A stretch of 64,000 nucleotides of DNA from Ruminococcus sp. (GCF_016283395.1 NZ_JAEEMU010000032.1:124001-188000); one strand, 5' to 3'; positions 33,497 through 43,621 are shown, counted from the stretch's first letter. Notes: generated by a model not told the origin, from the sequence alone. Translations and numbers: made by a program.

Positions 33497-34642
33497 TTAT
33501 TTTACAGCTTCGAGGTATTTATTGTTGCTGTCCCATTTATACATACCTGTATTTACGAGAAGCTGGAGATTATCCTCTGTGATAACATACGGAGCGAGTA
33601 CGTATGCCTGAACATACTTGACGCCGTTGTTGTAAGCCTCGGAATCATACTTTACATCTACAGAGAGCTGTTTTGCAAATGCTGCGGCAGGGATCTCGCC
33701 GTTGAGCAGTGTTTTGCAGACCTCGAAAGCAACGCTTGCTTCATCTCTTAAGTTCTTGTAAACTGTCATTGCCTGTTTTTTGTCAACAATATTTTTGAGA
33801 TTGGCGATATCGCCGTCCTGACCTGTTATAACAGGGGTATTAGAGCCGCTGTAATTTGACTCGATAGCCTGAACTACGCCGAGAGCTGTTGAATCATTAG
33901 AGCAGAGGACGGCGTCAAGAGTTGTGCCGTCTGAATAGTTCTTTTTAAGATTTTCTATCATGTCCTTCTTGGCGTTTTCCGGTAACCATGCAGTTGTTGC
34001 AACTCTTTCAAAAGTTTTCTTGCCCGAAGGGATCACAAGAGATCCGTTATTGATACAGTCTTCGAGCTCTTTGTAAGCACCTTCAAAGAAATAACGTGCA
34101 TTACTGTCGGCTGCGTCACCTGCTACCAATTCGATATTGTGTGGCTCTGAACCGCTGCCTACTTTGAGGGCGTCCTTGATGAATTCAGCCTGAAGCTTGC
34201 CTACCTCGTAGTTATCGAATGTTATGTAGTAGGTTATAGCACTTGTACCTTCGATAAGACGGTCATAAGAGATAACAGGGATATCCTTTTCCTTAGCTGA
34301 CTCAAGAGTCTTTGCAAGTCTTGTTCCGTCAACAGCTGCAACAAGAAGAAGATCAACGCCGTCATCTATCATACCGATAATGTCGTTATTCTGCTTTGTG
34401 GCATCATTGTTTGAGAATTTGAGCTCTACCTTATAGCCAGCTCCTTCAAAAAGGTTTTTAAGGTATTCACCATCACTGTTCCAGCGTTCAAGCTCCTGAG
34501 CAGGCATAGCTATACCTATTTTTTTACCTGCGCTGTTATTAGAACTTTGGGGTGTGTCCTTTTTTTCTCCTTTTGTGTTTCCGCATGAAACGAAAGTGCC
34601 TAACATTGCGGCAGAGAGTATAGTTGCTAATGCTTTTTTCAT
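33497..34642 (-). CDS. Sugar ABC transporter substrate-binding lipoprotein (ChvE/XylF-like)
   Basis: 381 residues. Lipobox FVSC (Cys about 20), then a type I periplasmic-binding fold starting KKIGIAMPAQELERWNSDGEYLK, followed by DLLLVAAVDGTRL and PVISYDRLIEG, as in multiple-monosaccharide binding proteins of the ChvE class. Ligand is probably an aldose such as xylose, glucose or galactose. No ATPase or permease is adjacent, so it is either an orphan receptor working with a distant transporter or a sensor. It has its own promoter and terminator. RBS AAGGGGG. Confidence 0.92.
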   Translation of the reverse strand: MKKALATILSAAMLGTFVSCGNTKGEKKDTPQSSNNSAGKKIGIAMPAQELERWNSDGEYLKNLFEGAGYKVELKFSNNDATKQNNDIIGMIDDGVDLLLVAAVDGTRLAKTLESAKEKDIPVISYDRLIEGTSAITYYITFDNYEVGKLQAEFIKDALKVGSGSEPHNIELVAGDAADSNARYFFEGAYKELEDCINNGSLVIPSGKKTFERVATTAWLPENAKKDMIENLKKNYSDGTTLDAVLCSNDSTALGVVQAIESNYSGSNTPVITGQDGDIANLKNIVDKKQAMTVYKNLRDEASVAFEVCKTLLNGEIPAAAFAKQLSVDVKYDSEAYNNGVKYVQAYVLAPYVITEDNLQLLVNTGMYKWDSNNKYLEAVK

Positions 34643-34730
34643 AATATTACCCCCTTGGTATTTTAATATCCTTTTTTGTTTCTGTTTTTGCTTCTTTAAT
34701 ATAAGAAGCAGATCATATCCTTACTTTTTT

Positions 34731-34759
34731 ATTGTACTCAAATTATCCACCAATGTCAA
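34731..34759 (-). promoter_or_regulatory. Promoter of the sugar-binding lipoprotein gene
   Basis: Minus strand TTGACA (34754-34759), 17 bases, TACAAT (34731-34736), about 90 bases before the start. Confidence 0.75.
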
Positions 34760-34885
34760 TATCTTTGCAGATTATTTGTCGGAATGTATAATATAAATTT
34801 GCAAAATATAGCAATATGTTATACTAACTTTGTATATTTAAAAAATCAACAGTTTATTGATATTTATTGAGTAAAAGAATGTATG

Positions 34886-34914
34886 TTGATTTCGCTGTTT
34901 TGTTATGTTATAAT
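34886..34914 (+). promoter_or_regulatory. Promoter of the ABC-F gene, with long leader
   Basis: TTGATT (34886-34891), 17 bases, TATAAT (34909-34914). The leader is about 250 bases. It contains a hairpin CCCTGA-actttgg-TCAGGG (34931-34949) and a run of TTAGCC-type repeats (34989-35023). Leader peptides or attenuation are common for ABC-F genes, but no clear terminator is seen here. Confidence 0.6.
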
Positions 34915-34988
34915 TTAGTTAATGTGCTGCCCTGAACTTTGGTCAGGGAGCGGATATTTATTATACGGTAAATTGAAATAGGGAAGAA

Positions 34989-35105
34989 GCTTAGCCCTTA
35001 GGCTTTAGCCGTTAGCTATTAGCCAATGTGTCGCCTTCGGCGAATGATTTAAATAATGTGAGCGTAAGCGACCTCTTTCGGCTACAGGCTCATGGCTAAA
35101 GACTG
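34989..35105. repeat. TTAGCC repeat cluster
   Basis: Degenerate tandem units (CTTAGCCCTTAGGCTTTAGCC, GTTAGCTATTAGCC), then GTCGCC-tt-CGGCGA and GAGCGTAAGCGAC. Similar units occur at 14284, 25895 and 43818. Also present: AGGCTCATGGCTAAAG. Confidence 0.6.
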
Positions 35106-35171
35106 AGAGATAATACTTCTCTGATCCAATCACTGTTATAAACACTAACAAAAAGCTAAGGAGCGAGAACT

Positions 35172-36965
35172 GTGATATTATTAACAGCTCAGAACATATC
35201 AAAAACATACATGGAAAGAAAAGTCCTCGACGATGTTTCCTTCTTCCTCAATGAAGGGGACAAGGTGGGCATTATCGGCATAAATGGTACGGGTAAATCC
35301 ACTTTGCTGAGGATACTTGCAGGTGCTGAGGAAGCCGACAGCGGTGAAGTAATCAGGACAAACGGCATAAGACTTTCCTATCTTCCGCAGATACCGCAGT
35401 TCGATGACCACGGGAGCATATTGCAGCAGGTGCTTTCGCATCTTCCAGATGATCTGCGCTCCTCAAAGGAATACGAGGCTAAGTCAATACTGGACAAGCT
35501 GGGGCTTTCGGACTGCGAAAGGGATATAAGCACTCTTTCGGGCGGCGAAAAACGCCGTGCAGGCATTGCTGCTGCGCTTATACAGCCCAGCGATGTACTG
35601 CTCCTTGACGAGCCTACCAACCACATAGACAACGAGACGGCACAGATGCTCGAAGATCTGCTGATGAAATACCGCGGTGCTATCGTAATGGTAACACATG
35701 ACAGATACTTCCTTAACAAGATATGCCGCAGCATAGCTGAAATAGACCGCGGAAAGCTCTATACCTGCAACGGAAACTACAGTGAGTATCTTTTTGTAAA
35801 GGCTCAGCGTGAAGCCGATGCGGAGGCTGCCGAGCGAAAAAACAAGTCCTTGTACAGGCGCGAGCTTGAATGGATAAGCCGCGGTGCAAGGGCGAGAGGT
35901 ACAAAGTCAAAGGATCGTATCGAACGCTTTGAGGCACTGAAAAACAGGGAGATACCCGTTGAGGCGGAAAAGCTTAAATTGCAGTCCGTGTCCTCACGAC
36001 TGGGCAAAAAGACTATCGAAATAGAGAATATCAGCAAATCCATAGACGGCAAGCCCCTTATCACGGACTTTTCGTATATCATCTCCCGTGACGCAAGAAT
36101 AGGCATAGTCGGTCACAACGGAGCAGGAAAGAGTACATTTTTGAAAATGCTTATCGGTGAGACAGCTCCCGACAAGGGAAGCATAGTCCTTGGAGATACC
36201 GTGAATATCGGCTATTTCTCCCAGGAATGTGAGTCTATGGACGAGAGTATGCGCGTTATCGAATATATACGCGAGACTGCCGACAGAGTGCAGACTCCCG
36301 ACGGGACTGTTACCGCAGCGCAGATGCTTGAACGCTTCCTCTTTACGCCCGAACTTCAATGGAACAGGATAGAAAAGCTATCGGGCGGTGAGAGAAAAAG
36401 ACTGTATCTGCTGAAAATACTTATGACTGCGCCGAATATACTGCTCCTTGACGAGCCTACCAATGACCTTGATATAGTTACTCTCACCATACTCGAGGAT
36501 TACCTTGAAAGCTTCAGCGGAGCTGTTATAGCGGTATCACACGACAGGTACTTCCTCGACAAAATGGCAAGCGAGATACTGGAATTCAAGGACGGTCACT
36601 GTACAAGATATAATGGCAACTACAGCGATTACGCCGAAAAGGCTCTGCAAAACGATTCAGTCGGCGACTCTAAGCCAAAGAAAAAGGGCGAGAAGAAAGA
36701 ACGTACCTTTATTGGTAAGACAAAGCTCCGTTTTTCATTCAAGGAGCAGCGTGAGTATGAGACTATCGACGATGATATAGCAAAGCTGGAACAGGCTATT
36801 GCAGATGCGGAAAAGGAGATAGCCCAAAATTCCTCGGATTATGTCCGCTTGCAGGAGCTTTCCGACGAAAAGGACAGGCTCGAAGCAGAGCTTTCCGAGA
36901 AAATGGACCGCTGGGTGTATCTTAACGACCTTGCCGAAAGAATAGAAAAAGGGGAAATGGTGTAA
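35172..36965 (+). CDS. ABC-F family ATPase (Uup/YdiF-like)
   Basis: 597 residues without TM segments. Two ABC domains: Walker A GINGTGKST (36-44) with LSGGEKRR, and GHNGAGKST with LSGGERKR (second half); a linker between them and a C-terminal coiled coil (KLEQAIADAEKEIAQ..., residues about 535-590), as in Uup-type proteins. ABC-F proteins act on the ribosome, in translation rescue or antibiotic protection, rather than in transport. GTG start with AAGGAG eight bases upstream. Confidence 0.94.
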   Translation: MILLTAQNISKTYMERKVLDDVSFFLNEGDKVGIIGINGTGKSTLLRILAGAEEADSGEVIRTNGIRLSYLPQIPQFDDHGSILQQVLSHLPDDLRSSKEYEAKSILDKLGLSDCERDISTLSGGEKRRAGIAAALIQPSDVLLLDEPTNHIDNETAQMLEDLLMKYRGAIVMVTHDRYFLNKICRSIAEIDRGKLYTCNGNYSEYLFVKAQREADAEAAERKNKSLYRRELEWISRGARARGTKSKDRIERFEALKNREIPVEAEKLKLQSVSSRLGKKTIEIENISKSIDGKPLITDFSYIISRDARIGIVGHNGAGKSTFLKMLIGETAPDKGSIVLGDTVNIGYFSQECESMDESMRVIEYIRETADRVQTPDGTVTAAQMLERFLFTPELQWNRIEKLSGGERKRLYLLKILMTAPNILLLDEPTNDLDIVTLTILEDYLESFSGAVIAVSHDRYFLDKMASEILEFKDGHCTRYNGNYSDYAEKALQNDSVGDSKPKKKGEKKERTFIGKTKLRFSFKEQREYETIDDDIAKLEQAIADAEKEIAQNSSDYVRLQELSDEKDRLEAELSEKMDRWVYLNDLAERIEKGEMV

Positions 36966-37067
36966 GCGAAGTTCATGTATTTCTGAAAATTTATAAAAAA
37001 GGGTGAGATTTTTTCCGTTTTCAAACGACTAATATATAGAAACAATATTCAGGGGGGTGAAGTTTTT

Positions 37068-39134
37068 ATGTATTTCAAGACTATAGCAAGATCTTTCATA
37101 TCTGTTATCACAGCCGCAGTTTGTCTCAGTACGGGAGCTATGTCCGCTTTTGCAGCGGGAGACCTGGCTTTTTCCCGTGATCTTGACGCAATAGGTATAA
37201 ACGAAGGTGTAACAGCTGCTGACGCAGAGGAAAAGGAGTTTAAATATAAGGAAATACCTGTAAGCTCCTTTGTTTTTTCAAATTTTACTGCCCAGACCAA
37301 CTCCGTACTCGAACGTGTAAACTGGTCATTCAGTGAGTGGGAGGACTGCCATTATATCTTCCTGCCTGCATCTGCTGACAGGAAAAAGCTGCATATAGAC
37401 TATGTTTGCGATGAGGGTGAAGTTTTTCTTGACGGCGAGAAAATAGTGTCGGGAGTAGATACGGACATACTTTCAAAAAAAGACGAATTCAAGGTGATGA
37501 CGGCAAAAGGCACAGACTGCGGAATACTTAAAATATTGCAGTCAGACCACGGAAGCATATTCATGCAGAGTGAGGGTAACAGCTTCAACGACCTTTACAA
37601 CAACCGCTGGCTTGACCTGACGGCACACAGCCTTATGCTCGATGCCGAGGGAAATGTGGTTTACAACAGCGTTATAGAAAAAGTGTCCGCTCACGGTAAT
37701 TCCTCGTGGGATTACAGCAAGAAAAAGCCCTACAATATAAAGCTCCCCGAGAAAGCCGACCTTTTCGGAATGGGCAAGGCTAAGAAATGGGTGCTTCTTT
37801 CCAATTACCTCGACCACTCTATGCTGCGCAACAAGATCACCGAGGAGATGTGCAAGGCTGTGGGTATGGAATACACTATGGATTCCGTATTCGTTGACCT
37901 GTACACGGATAATCAGTATGCAGGAACATATCAGCTGTGCGAAAAGGTGCAGATACAGAAAAAGCGCGTGAATATCACTGATCTTGAAGAAGAAACGGAA
38001 AAACTCAACGAGAAAAAGCTGAAAGAATATCCACGTATGACGGTGGGGGCGGCAGACACTCTCGAATACATGGAAAACAGCTATAAATACTACGATATCC
38101 CAAATGAGCCCGAGGATATCACAGGAGGTTATCTCTTGCAGCTCATTCAGTGGAACAGATACGGCGGCAAGGCGGACAGCGGCTTCGTTACCTCAAGGGG
38201 ACAGGCTGTGTCCGTGGAAGGTCCTGAGTACGCTTCAAAGGCGCAGGTAGAGTATATCCGCGGCTTCGTTCAGGACATGGAGGACGCTATATACTCCGAT
38301 ACGGGCTATAACAGCAAGGGAAAGCACTACACCGATTATGTCGACCTTGACTCACTTGTAAGGGCTTATCTTGTGCAGGAAATATCCGAGAATATCGACG
38401 CTACATACAACAGCTTCTACTTCTGGAAGGACTCTGACCTTAAAGGCGACGGCAAACTGCATTTTTCGCCTGCATGGGATTTCGACCTGAGCTATGGTAA
38501 CTTCATCACATCGAGGACTAATTCCGACGGAAATACAGGCTGGTCCTCGTCATTCAACAACCTCTTTGCCGCATACTTCCCTATACACGGTTCGTCACTT
38601 ACAATTCCCGAAAGCGGCAGACCTACCGTTGGAATGAGTTGGATAGGCAGGTTATTCAAAAACAATGATTTTCATTACAGAGTTGCAGATATCTATTTCA
38701 AAGACTTTGAGCCATTCCTGAAAAAGCTCACAGGCGGCGACTCCCCTTACCTTACGGAAATAGCTGAGGAGCTGAGCAAGTCAGCGGAAATGAACAATAT
38801 GCTCTGGCACACCTACGGCGGCAGGCAATACCTGATATTTGGCACATCAAGCGGCGCGACCTACCTTGAGTCGGCGGATATGGTGCGCCAATTCATAGAA
38901 AAGCGTGCCAACTGGCTAAGCTCGCTGTGGAAGAATGACAGGTCTAAAATGGGCGATGTGAACTATGACGGCGAGATAAACGTGGCAGACCTTCTGATGC
39001 TGCAAAAGTGGCTGCACGGCAGCGGAAAGACCGTATACCTCGAAAATGCCGATGAAAACGGTGACGGAGTCGTAGACGTGTTCGATATGTGTCGGTTAAG
39101 GACGGAAATACTGGGCTCACAGGAGAAAAAATGA
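37068..39134 (+). CDS. Secreted CotH-family protein with C-terminal dockerin
   Basis: 688 residues. Signal peptide (about 1-30, AMSAFAAG), an N-terminal region to about 160 with a beta-rich look, then the CotH domain: VSAHGNSSWDYSKKKPYNIKL, KKWVLLSNYLDHSMLRNKI and the metal/ATP motif SPAWDFDLSYGN. A dockerin of about 60 residues ends the protein (GDVNYDGEINVADLLMLQK and DENGDGVVDVFDMCRLR). CotH proteins are atypical kinases known from spore coats; dockerin-bearing versions occur in cellulosomal Ruminococcus, with unknown target. Presumably docks onto scaffoldin at the cell surface. RBS GGGGGG; no strong promoter seen in the 100 bases upstream. Confidence 0.93.
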   Translation: MYFKTIARSFISVITAAVCLSTGAMSAFAAGDLAFSRDLDAIGINEGVTAADAEEKEFKYKEIPVSSFVFSNFTAQTNSVLERVNWSFSEWEDCHYIFLPASADRKKLHIDYVCDEGEVFLDGEKIVSGVDTDILSKKDEFKVMTAKGTDCGILKILQSDHGSIFMQSEGNSFNDLYNNRWLDLTAHSLMLDAEGNVVYNSVIEKVSAHGNSSWDYSKKKPYNIKLPEKADLFGMGKAKKWVLLSNYLDHSMLRNKITEEMCKAVGMEYTMDSVFVDLYTDNQYAGTYQLCEKVQIQKKRVNITDLEEETEKLNEKKLKEYPRMTVGAADTLEYMENSYKYYDIPNEPEDITGGYLLQLIQWNRYGGKADSGFVTSRGQAVSVEGPEYASKAQVEYIRGFVQDMEDAIYSDTGYNSKGKHYTDYVDLDSLVRAYLVQEISENIDATYNSFYFWKDSDLKGDGKLHFSPAWDFDLSYGNFITSRTNSDGNTGWSSSFNNLFAAYFPIHGSSLTIPESGRPTVGMSWIGRLFKNNDFHYRVADIYFKDFEPFLKKLTGGDSPYLTEIAEELSKSAEMNNMLWHTYGGRQYLIFGTSSGATYLESADMVRQFIEKRANWLSSLWKNDRSKMGDVNYDGEINVADLLMLQKWLHGSGKTVYLENADENGDGVVDVFDMCRLRTEILGSQEKK

Positions 39135-39144
39135 CGGCTTTCGG

Positions 39145-39174
39145 CTTGACAGAAAGCCTTGGAGCGTGATATAC
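39145..39174 (+). promoter_or_regulatory. Promoter of the rhomboid-like gene
   Basis: TTGACA (39145-39150), 18 bases, TATACT (39169-39174), about 40 bases before the start. It overlaps a GGCTTTC/GAAAGCC inverted repeat (39135-39157), which could end the CotH transcript. Confidence 0.65.
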
Positions 39175-39215
39175 TTACTATAATGCTATTTACTACCAAG
39201 AAATGAGGAATGTCA

Positions 39216-39869
39216 ATGCTCAATCAGCTTCTCAATAAGTTTGAACGAAAATTCGGTAAATTTGCCATTCAAAACCTGATGCTGTACATTATAATCGGAA
39301 TGGGTGTTTTTTACGCAGCAGATGTTATTCTGAAAACGAACCCCGATAATAACGTATACATCTTGAATATGATATACTTCGACCGCGAAAGGATACTTTC
39401 GGGACAGGTCTGGCGAGTCCTTTCCTTCTTGTTCATGCCGCCTGATAGAAGGATACTGATAGTTGTGTTCTTTCTGTATTTCTACTGGCTCATGGGCGTT
39501 AAGATCGAAGAACGATGGGGCAGCTTCAAATTCAACGTTTATTACTTCATAAGCGTTCTGAGCTGCATAATAACAGGCTTTTCAGTAGGTTATGCAACAA
39601 ATGTATACCTCAATCTCAGCGTGTTCCTTGCCTTTGCAGTGCTTTTCCCCGAAGAGCAGTTATATGCGTTTTTCGTGCTCCCCTTAAAAGCAAAATGGTT
39701 AGGAATCGTAGATGCCATTTATCTGGTGTACGAATACGTAAAAGGCGGCTATTATATTCGTTTGTTTATCATAGTTTCACTGGTGAATTTCTTCATTTTC
39801 TTCGGAAAGGACTTCATACAGCTCATGTACTACACAGGCAGACGCTATTATCACAAATTAAAAAAATAA
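39216..39869 (+). CDS. Rhomboid-like integral membrane protein
   Basis: 217 residues, five to six TM segments. Hydrophobic layout and the phrase SGQVWRVLSFLFMPPDRR (after TM1) followed by YWLMGVKIEERWGSFKFNVYYF resemble the L1-loop region (W-R) of rhomboid/derlin folds. No GxSG catalytic serine or the second histidine is visible, so this would be an inactive, derlin-like member. Start ATG 39216 chosen for GAGG spacing; an ATG two codons earlier is too close. Terminator at 39881. Confidence 0.75.
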   Translation: MLNQLLNKFERKFGKFAIQNLMLYIIIGMGVFYAADVILKTNPDNNVYILNMIYFDRERILSGQVWRVLSFLFMPPDRRILIVVFFLYFYWLMGVKIEERWGSFKFNVYYFISVLSCIITGFSVGYATNVYLNLSVFLAFAVLFPEEQLYAFFVLPLKAKWLGIVDAIYLVYEYVKGGYYIRLFIIVSLVNFFIFFGKDFIQLMYYTGRRYYHKLKK

Positions 39870-39880
39870 CATAAAACATC

Positions 39881-39912
39881 AAAAGCTCTCTTGCAAAAAC
39901 AAGGGAGCTTTT
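39881..39912 (+). terminator. Terminator after the rhomboid-like gene
   Basis: AAAAGCTCTCTTG - caaaaa - CAAGGGAGCTTTT, T-run at the end. Confidence 0.85.
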
Positions 39913-40055
39913 CTTCATATTTTTTACAAAGTTAAATCAACATATCTCTGTTTCTTTTATTTAAGCTGCACAAATAAAATGATGACTATTTTTATTGCTT
40001 TTTTGCAAAATCAGTACTCTAATTGTGGATATTACGTAGAATTTCAGTTGTATTC

Positions 40056-40084
40056 ATTGACAGTTTAAGTGCTCCGTGATAGAA
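40056..40084 (+). promoter_or_regulatory. Promoter of the GH95 gene
   Basis: TTGACA (40056-40061), 17 bases, TAGAAT (40079-40084); start codon about 90 bases downstream with AAGGAG. Confidence 0.75.
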
Positions 40085-40172
40085 TTTAATAAAAAGATAA
40101 AGATGCACAAATATAAATGTGCAAAATATAGAAGGAATTGTATAAAAATACGCAAAAAGGAGTTGGGATTGA

Positions 40173-43100
40173 ATGAAACCAAAGAAAAACAAGCGTTTCA
40201 TATCTTTCCTTGTTTCAGCCTGTATGGCTCTGCCGCTCATAACCGACAGTATGCCTGTACCCTCGCTGAAAACAACTGCTGTAAAAGCAGGTGCTGCCAA
40301 CGGACACGATGACGACCTCGTGCTTCGGTATGACAGCATGGCAGGATATGTAAGCACCGACAACGCATTCAACAACGATGAGTCGTTCTACAAGGCTCTC
40401 CCTCTCGGAAACGGCCGTATCGGAGCAATGGCTTACGGCAACTGTCCCGATGAGCTCTTCGAACTGAACGAGTGTACCGTATGGAGTTCGGGTCCGGGCA
40501 ATAACAACAAGGAGGGTGCAGCATCTCACCTCTCAGAGGTGCAGGACCTTATCAAAAGCGGAAAGTACAACGATGCCAATTCGATAGTAGCCCGTCAGAT
40601 GATAGGCGGAGGCGAGGCTAAATATCAGAAGGTAGGCGCACTGAAGCTCAGCTTCGGTCACGATAAGGTGTCGGGCTATTCCCGTGAGCTGGATATGAAT
40701 GACGCAGTTGCAAGATGCTCATATACGTTCAACGGAAAGAGGTATACCCGTGAGACCTTCGTAAGCTATCCCGATCAGGTCATGGTTACTCGTATAACCT
40801 GTGACAGCAAGGGTGCGGTATCATTTTCGGCAGGCTATGACGGTCTGCTCAACGGCACTGTAGCTACTGAGGGCAATGACACTATCGTTGCTAACGGTCA
40901 CGCTGATGAGGATCTCTGGATAAGAGGTGCAGTTTATTACTCCACACGGAGCAAGGTAATACCTGACGGCGGAAGTATCAGCGCAGGCAGCGGAAAATTG
41001 TCCGTTTCTGGCGCAGATTCCGTAGTTATAATCACATCTGTACGTACAAACTACGTGGACTACAAGACCTGCAACGGCGATGAAAAAGGCGATGCAAAAG
41101 CCGATATCGCCAAGGCTGAGACAAAGTCCTATGATACCCTCTATCAGAACCACGTACAGGACTATCAGGCACTTTTCAAGCGCGTTGATATAGAGCTGGG
41201 CGGCGATACCGAAAACGCAAAGAAGATGACCACTCCTCAGCGTATATCCGACTTCGGACGTTCTAACGACCCGAAAATGGTGGAGACTCTCTTCCAGTAC
41301 GGAAGATATATGATGATAAGTGCGTCCCGTGACGCTCAGCCTATGAACTTACAGGGCATATGGAATAAATACTCCGCTCCTGCATGGGGCTGCAAATACA
41401 CAACGAATATAAATTACGAAATGAATTACTGGCCTGCATTCACCACAAACCTTGCTGAGTGCTTTGAGCCCTTTGTTGAAAAGGCAAAGGGACTGGCTGC
41501 TGCGGGAAATGAGACTGCAAAGGTGAATTACGGCATAACAGAGGGCTGGGTGCTCCACCATAACACCGACCTCTGGAACAGGACAGGTCCTATAGACGGT
41601 GCGTGGGGACAGTGGCCCACAGGCGGCGCATGGGTGTCAAATATGCTCTATGACGCTTACCGCTTCACTCAGGATAAGGACTACCTCAGCGACATATATC
41701 CCGTTATCAAGGGCAGTGCGCAGTTCCTCAACAAGCTTATGATACCTGCGACTATAAACGGTCAGGAGTACATGGTAATAAGCCCGAGTACATCGCCTGA
41801 GATAAATCTTCCTGCCTATCCCGATGACAGCATTGACCAAAGTATTACTATGGACAACGGCATCGCCCGTGAGCTTTTCAAGGACGTTTCGGAAGCCTCT
41901 GAGATACTTGGCTGCGATTCCGAGCTGAGGGATCAGCTCAACTCAAAGCTCACCCTTATAAGACCCGAAACTATCGGTAAATGGGGACAGATACAGGAAT
42001 GGGCACAGGATTGGGACAACAAGAACGAAAAGCACCGTCATATCTCCCATATGTACGCGCTTTATCCTGGATTTGAGATAACTCCCGAGGATAATCCAAC
42101 TACTGCAAAGGGGGCTTCCGTCTCACTCAATGCTCGAGGCGATGACGGTACAGGCTGGTCGGAAGCATGGAAGCTCAACTGCTGGGCAAGGCTTGAGGAC
42201 GGCGCACACGCATATAACCTCATAAAGCTGCTTGTTACGCCCGTAAACAACTACGGCAGACTTTACGATAATCTCTGGGACGCACATCCGCCTTTCCAGA
42301 TAGACGGCAATTTCGGCTTTACATCGGGCGTTGCGGAGATGCTCCTGCAAAGTCAGAATGACGTTATAACTCTTCTTCCTGCACTTCCGAAGCAGTGGTC
42401 GACAGGTCACGCAAACGGTCTCTGCGCACGAGGAAATTTTGAAGTAACAGAGATGAACTGGAAGAACGGCAGACTTGAAAATGCAACTATACTCTCAAAA
42501 TCAGGCGGCGTTTGTACTGTAAGATACAGCGGCGCGATGATAAGCTTTGAAACAGAGGCAGGCAAGGAGTACAGCCTTAACGGTGAATTGCAGTTTGACG
42601 GCGAAGAGCTGCAAAACCTTGCTCTCGGCAAAAAGGTGACAGCTTCGGGCAGCGATAACGGCGAGACTCCCGAAATGGCTGTAGACGGCGATGCTTCCAC
42701 AAAGTGGTATCACAACGACGGCATCGGCGGCGAATGGATACAGGTAGATCTTGAAAAAGAATGCAATATTCAGCGCTGGAGCGCGAAATTTGCAGGTCTG
42801 AAAGAGAAAAACACCTTTGATCCGCGCGATTTTGTGCTGAAAGCAAGCTCAGACGGCGAGAACTGGACTAATATCACCGAAGTTTTCGGCAATACAAAGA
42901 GCTCATGCGGCAGAAATGTCAGCGGAGTAAACGCAAGATACGTGCGTCTTGAAATACGCACATCAACTCAGGACAACAGCGGCGGCGCAAGAGTCTACGA
43001 GCTTGAGATATGGGGCAATAACGGCAAACCGCCTGTTCCGAAAACTGCGTATAAGAACTACGGATGCAGCAGCTATAACTTTATGCGCGGCGAGATACGC

Positions 43101-43610
43101 AAGGACGACAGCGGAAATACCGCTATCGGATATATCACAGACGGCTCTTACATAGTTTTCCGCAAGCTTGATTTTGAAAGCGGAGCAGAGGGCTTTAAGG
43201 TACGTGCGGCAAGTGCTACGGACGGCGGTACTATCGAGGTGCGTTTAGGCTCTGCCGAGGGCGATATCATAGGCAAATGTAATGTACCCACCACAGACGG
43301 CTGGGACGAATACGTTGACCTTGAATGTGCAACATCTCAGTGTACGGGCGAGCATGACGTTTATCTCGTATTCCGCGGCGGTGACGGCTATCTTTTCAAT
43401 GTGAATAATTTCAGTTTTTACGGTCTTTCAGGGGATGTAAACGGCGATAGGGAAGTGGACATATTCGATGTCCTCCGTTTCAGAAAGGCACTTATCAAAC
43501 AGACAGAACTCAGCGGTCTCGGACTGTCCAATTCTGATCTGAACAGCGACAGCGAATCAAATGTAGCAGACTTGCTGCTATTACAGAAATTCATGTTGGG
43601 AAAGGGTTGA
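40173..43610 (+). CDS. GH95 alpha-L-fucosidase/galactosidase with F5/8C, CBM6-like and dockerin modules
   Basis: 1145 residues, secreted. Signal peptide (about 1-36), then GH95 (about 48-810): PLGNGRIGAMAYG, LNECTVWSSGPG, the base-activating pair in TTNINYEMNYWPA, ISPSTSPE with the presumed acid Glu, and QIDGNFGFTSGVAEML. Next come a discoidin/F5-8C module (ALGKKVTASGSDNG... to VYELEIWG, about 815-950), a CBM6-like module (about 965-1080) and a dockerin (from about 1087: GDVNGDREVDIFDV). GH95 enzymes remove alpha-1,2-L-fucose or alpha-L-galactose, for example from xyloglucan or other plant wall side chains. The dockerin halves are in swapped order compared with the two neighbours. Confidence 0.94.
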   Translation: MKPKKNKRFISFLVSACMALPLITDSMPVPSLKTTAVKAGAANGHDDDLVLRYDSMAGYVSTDNAFNNDESFYKALPLGNGRIGAMAYGNCPDELFELNECTVWSSGPGNNNKEGAASHLSEVQDLIKSGKYNDANSIVARQMIGGGEAKYQKVGALKLSFGHDKVSGYSRELDMNDAVARCSYTFNGKRYTRETFVSYPDQVMVTRITCDSKGAVSFSAGYDGLLNGTVATEGNDTIVANGHADEDLWIRGAVYYSTRSKVIPDGGSISAGSGKLSVSGADSVVIITSVRTNYVDYKTCNGDEKGDAKADIAKAETKSYDTLYQNHVQDYQALFKRVDIELGGDTENAKKMTTPQRISDFGRSNDPKMVETLFQYGRYMMISASRDAQPMNLQGIWNKYSAPAWGCKYTTNINYEMNYWPAFTTNLAECFEPFVEKAKGLAAAGNETAKVNYGITEGWVLHHNTDLWNRTGPIDGAWGQWPTGGAWVSNMLYDAYRFTQDKDYLSDIYPVIKGSAQFLNKLMIPATINGQEYMVISPSTSPEINLPAYPDDSIDQSITMDNGIARELFKDVSEASEILGCDSELRDQLNSKLTLIRPETIGKWGQIQEWAQDWDNKNEKHRHISHMYALYPGFEITPEDNPTTAKGASVSLNARGDDGTGWSEAWKLNCWARLEDGAHAYNLIKLLVTPVNNYGRLYDNLWDAHPPFQIDGNFGFTSGVAEMLLQSQNDVITLLPALPKQWSTGHANGLCARGNFEVTEMNWKNGRLENATILSKSGGVCTVRYSGAMISFETEAGKEYSLNGELQFDGEELQNLALGKKVTASGSDNGETPEMAVDGDASTKWYHNDGIGGEWIQVDLEKECNIQRWSAKFAGLKEKNTFDPRDFVLKASSDGENWTNITEVFGNTKSSCGRNVSGVNARYVRLEIRTSTQDNSGGARVYELEIWGNNGKPPVPKTAYKNYGCSSYNFMRGEIRKDDSGNTAIGYITDGSYIVFRKLDFESGAEGFKVRAASATDGGTIEVRLGSAEGDIIGKCNVPTTDGWDEYVDLECATSQCTGEHDVYLVFRGGDGYLFNVNNFSFYGLSGDVNGDREVDIFDVLRFRKALIKQTELSGLGLSNSDLNSDSESNVADLLLLQKFMLGKG

Positions 43611-43621
43611 ATATATGATCA

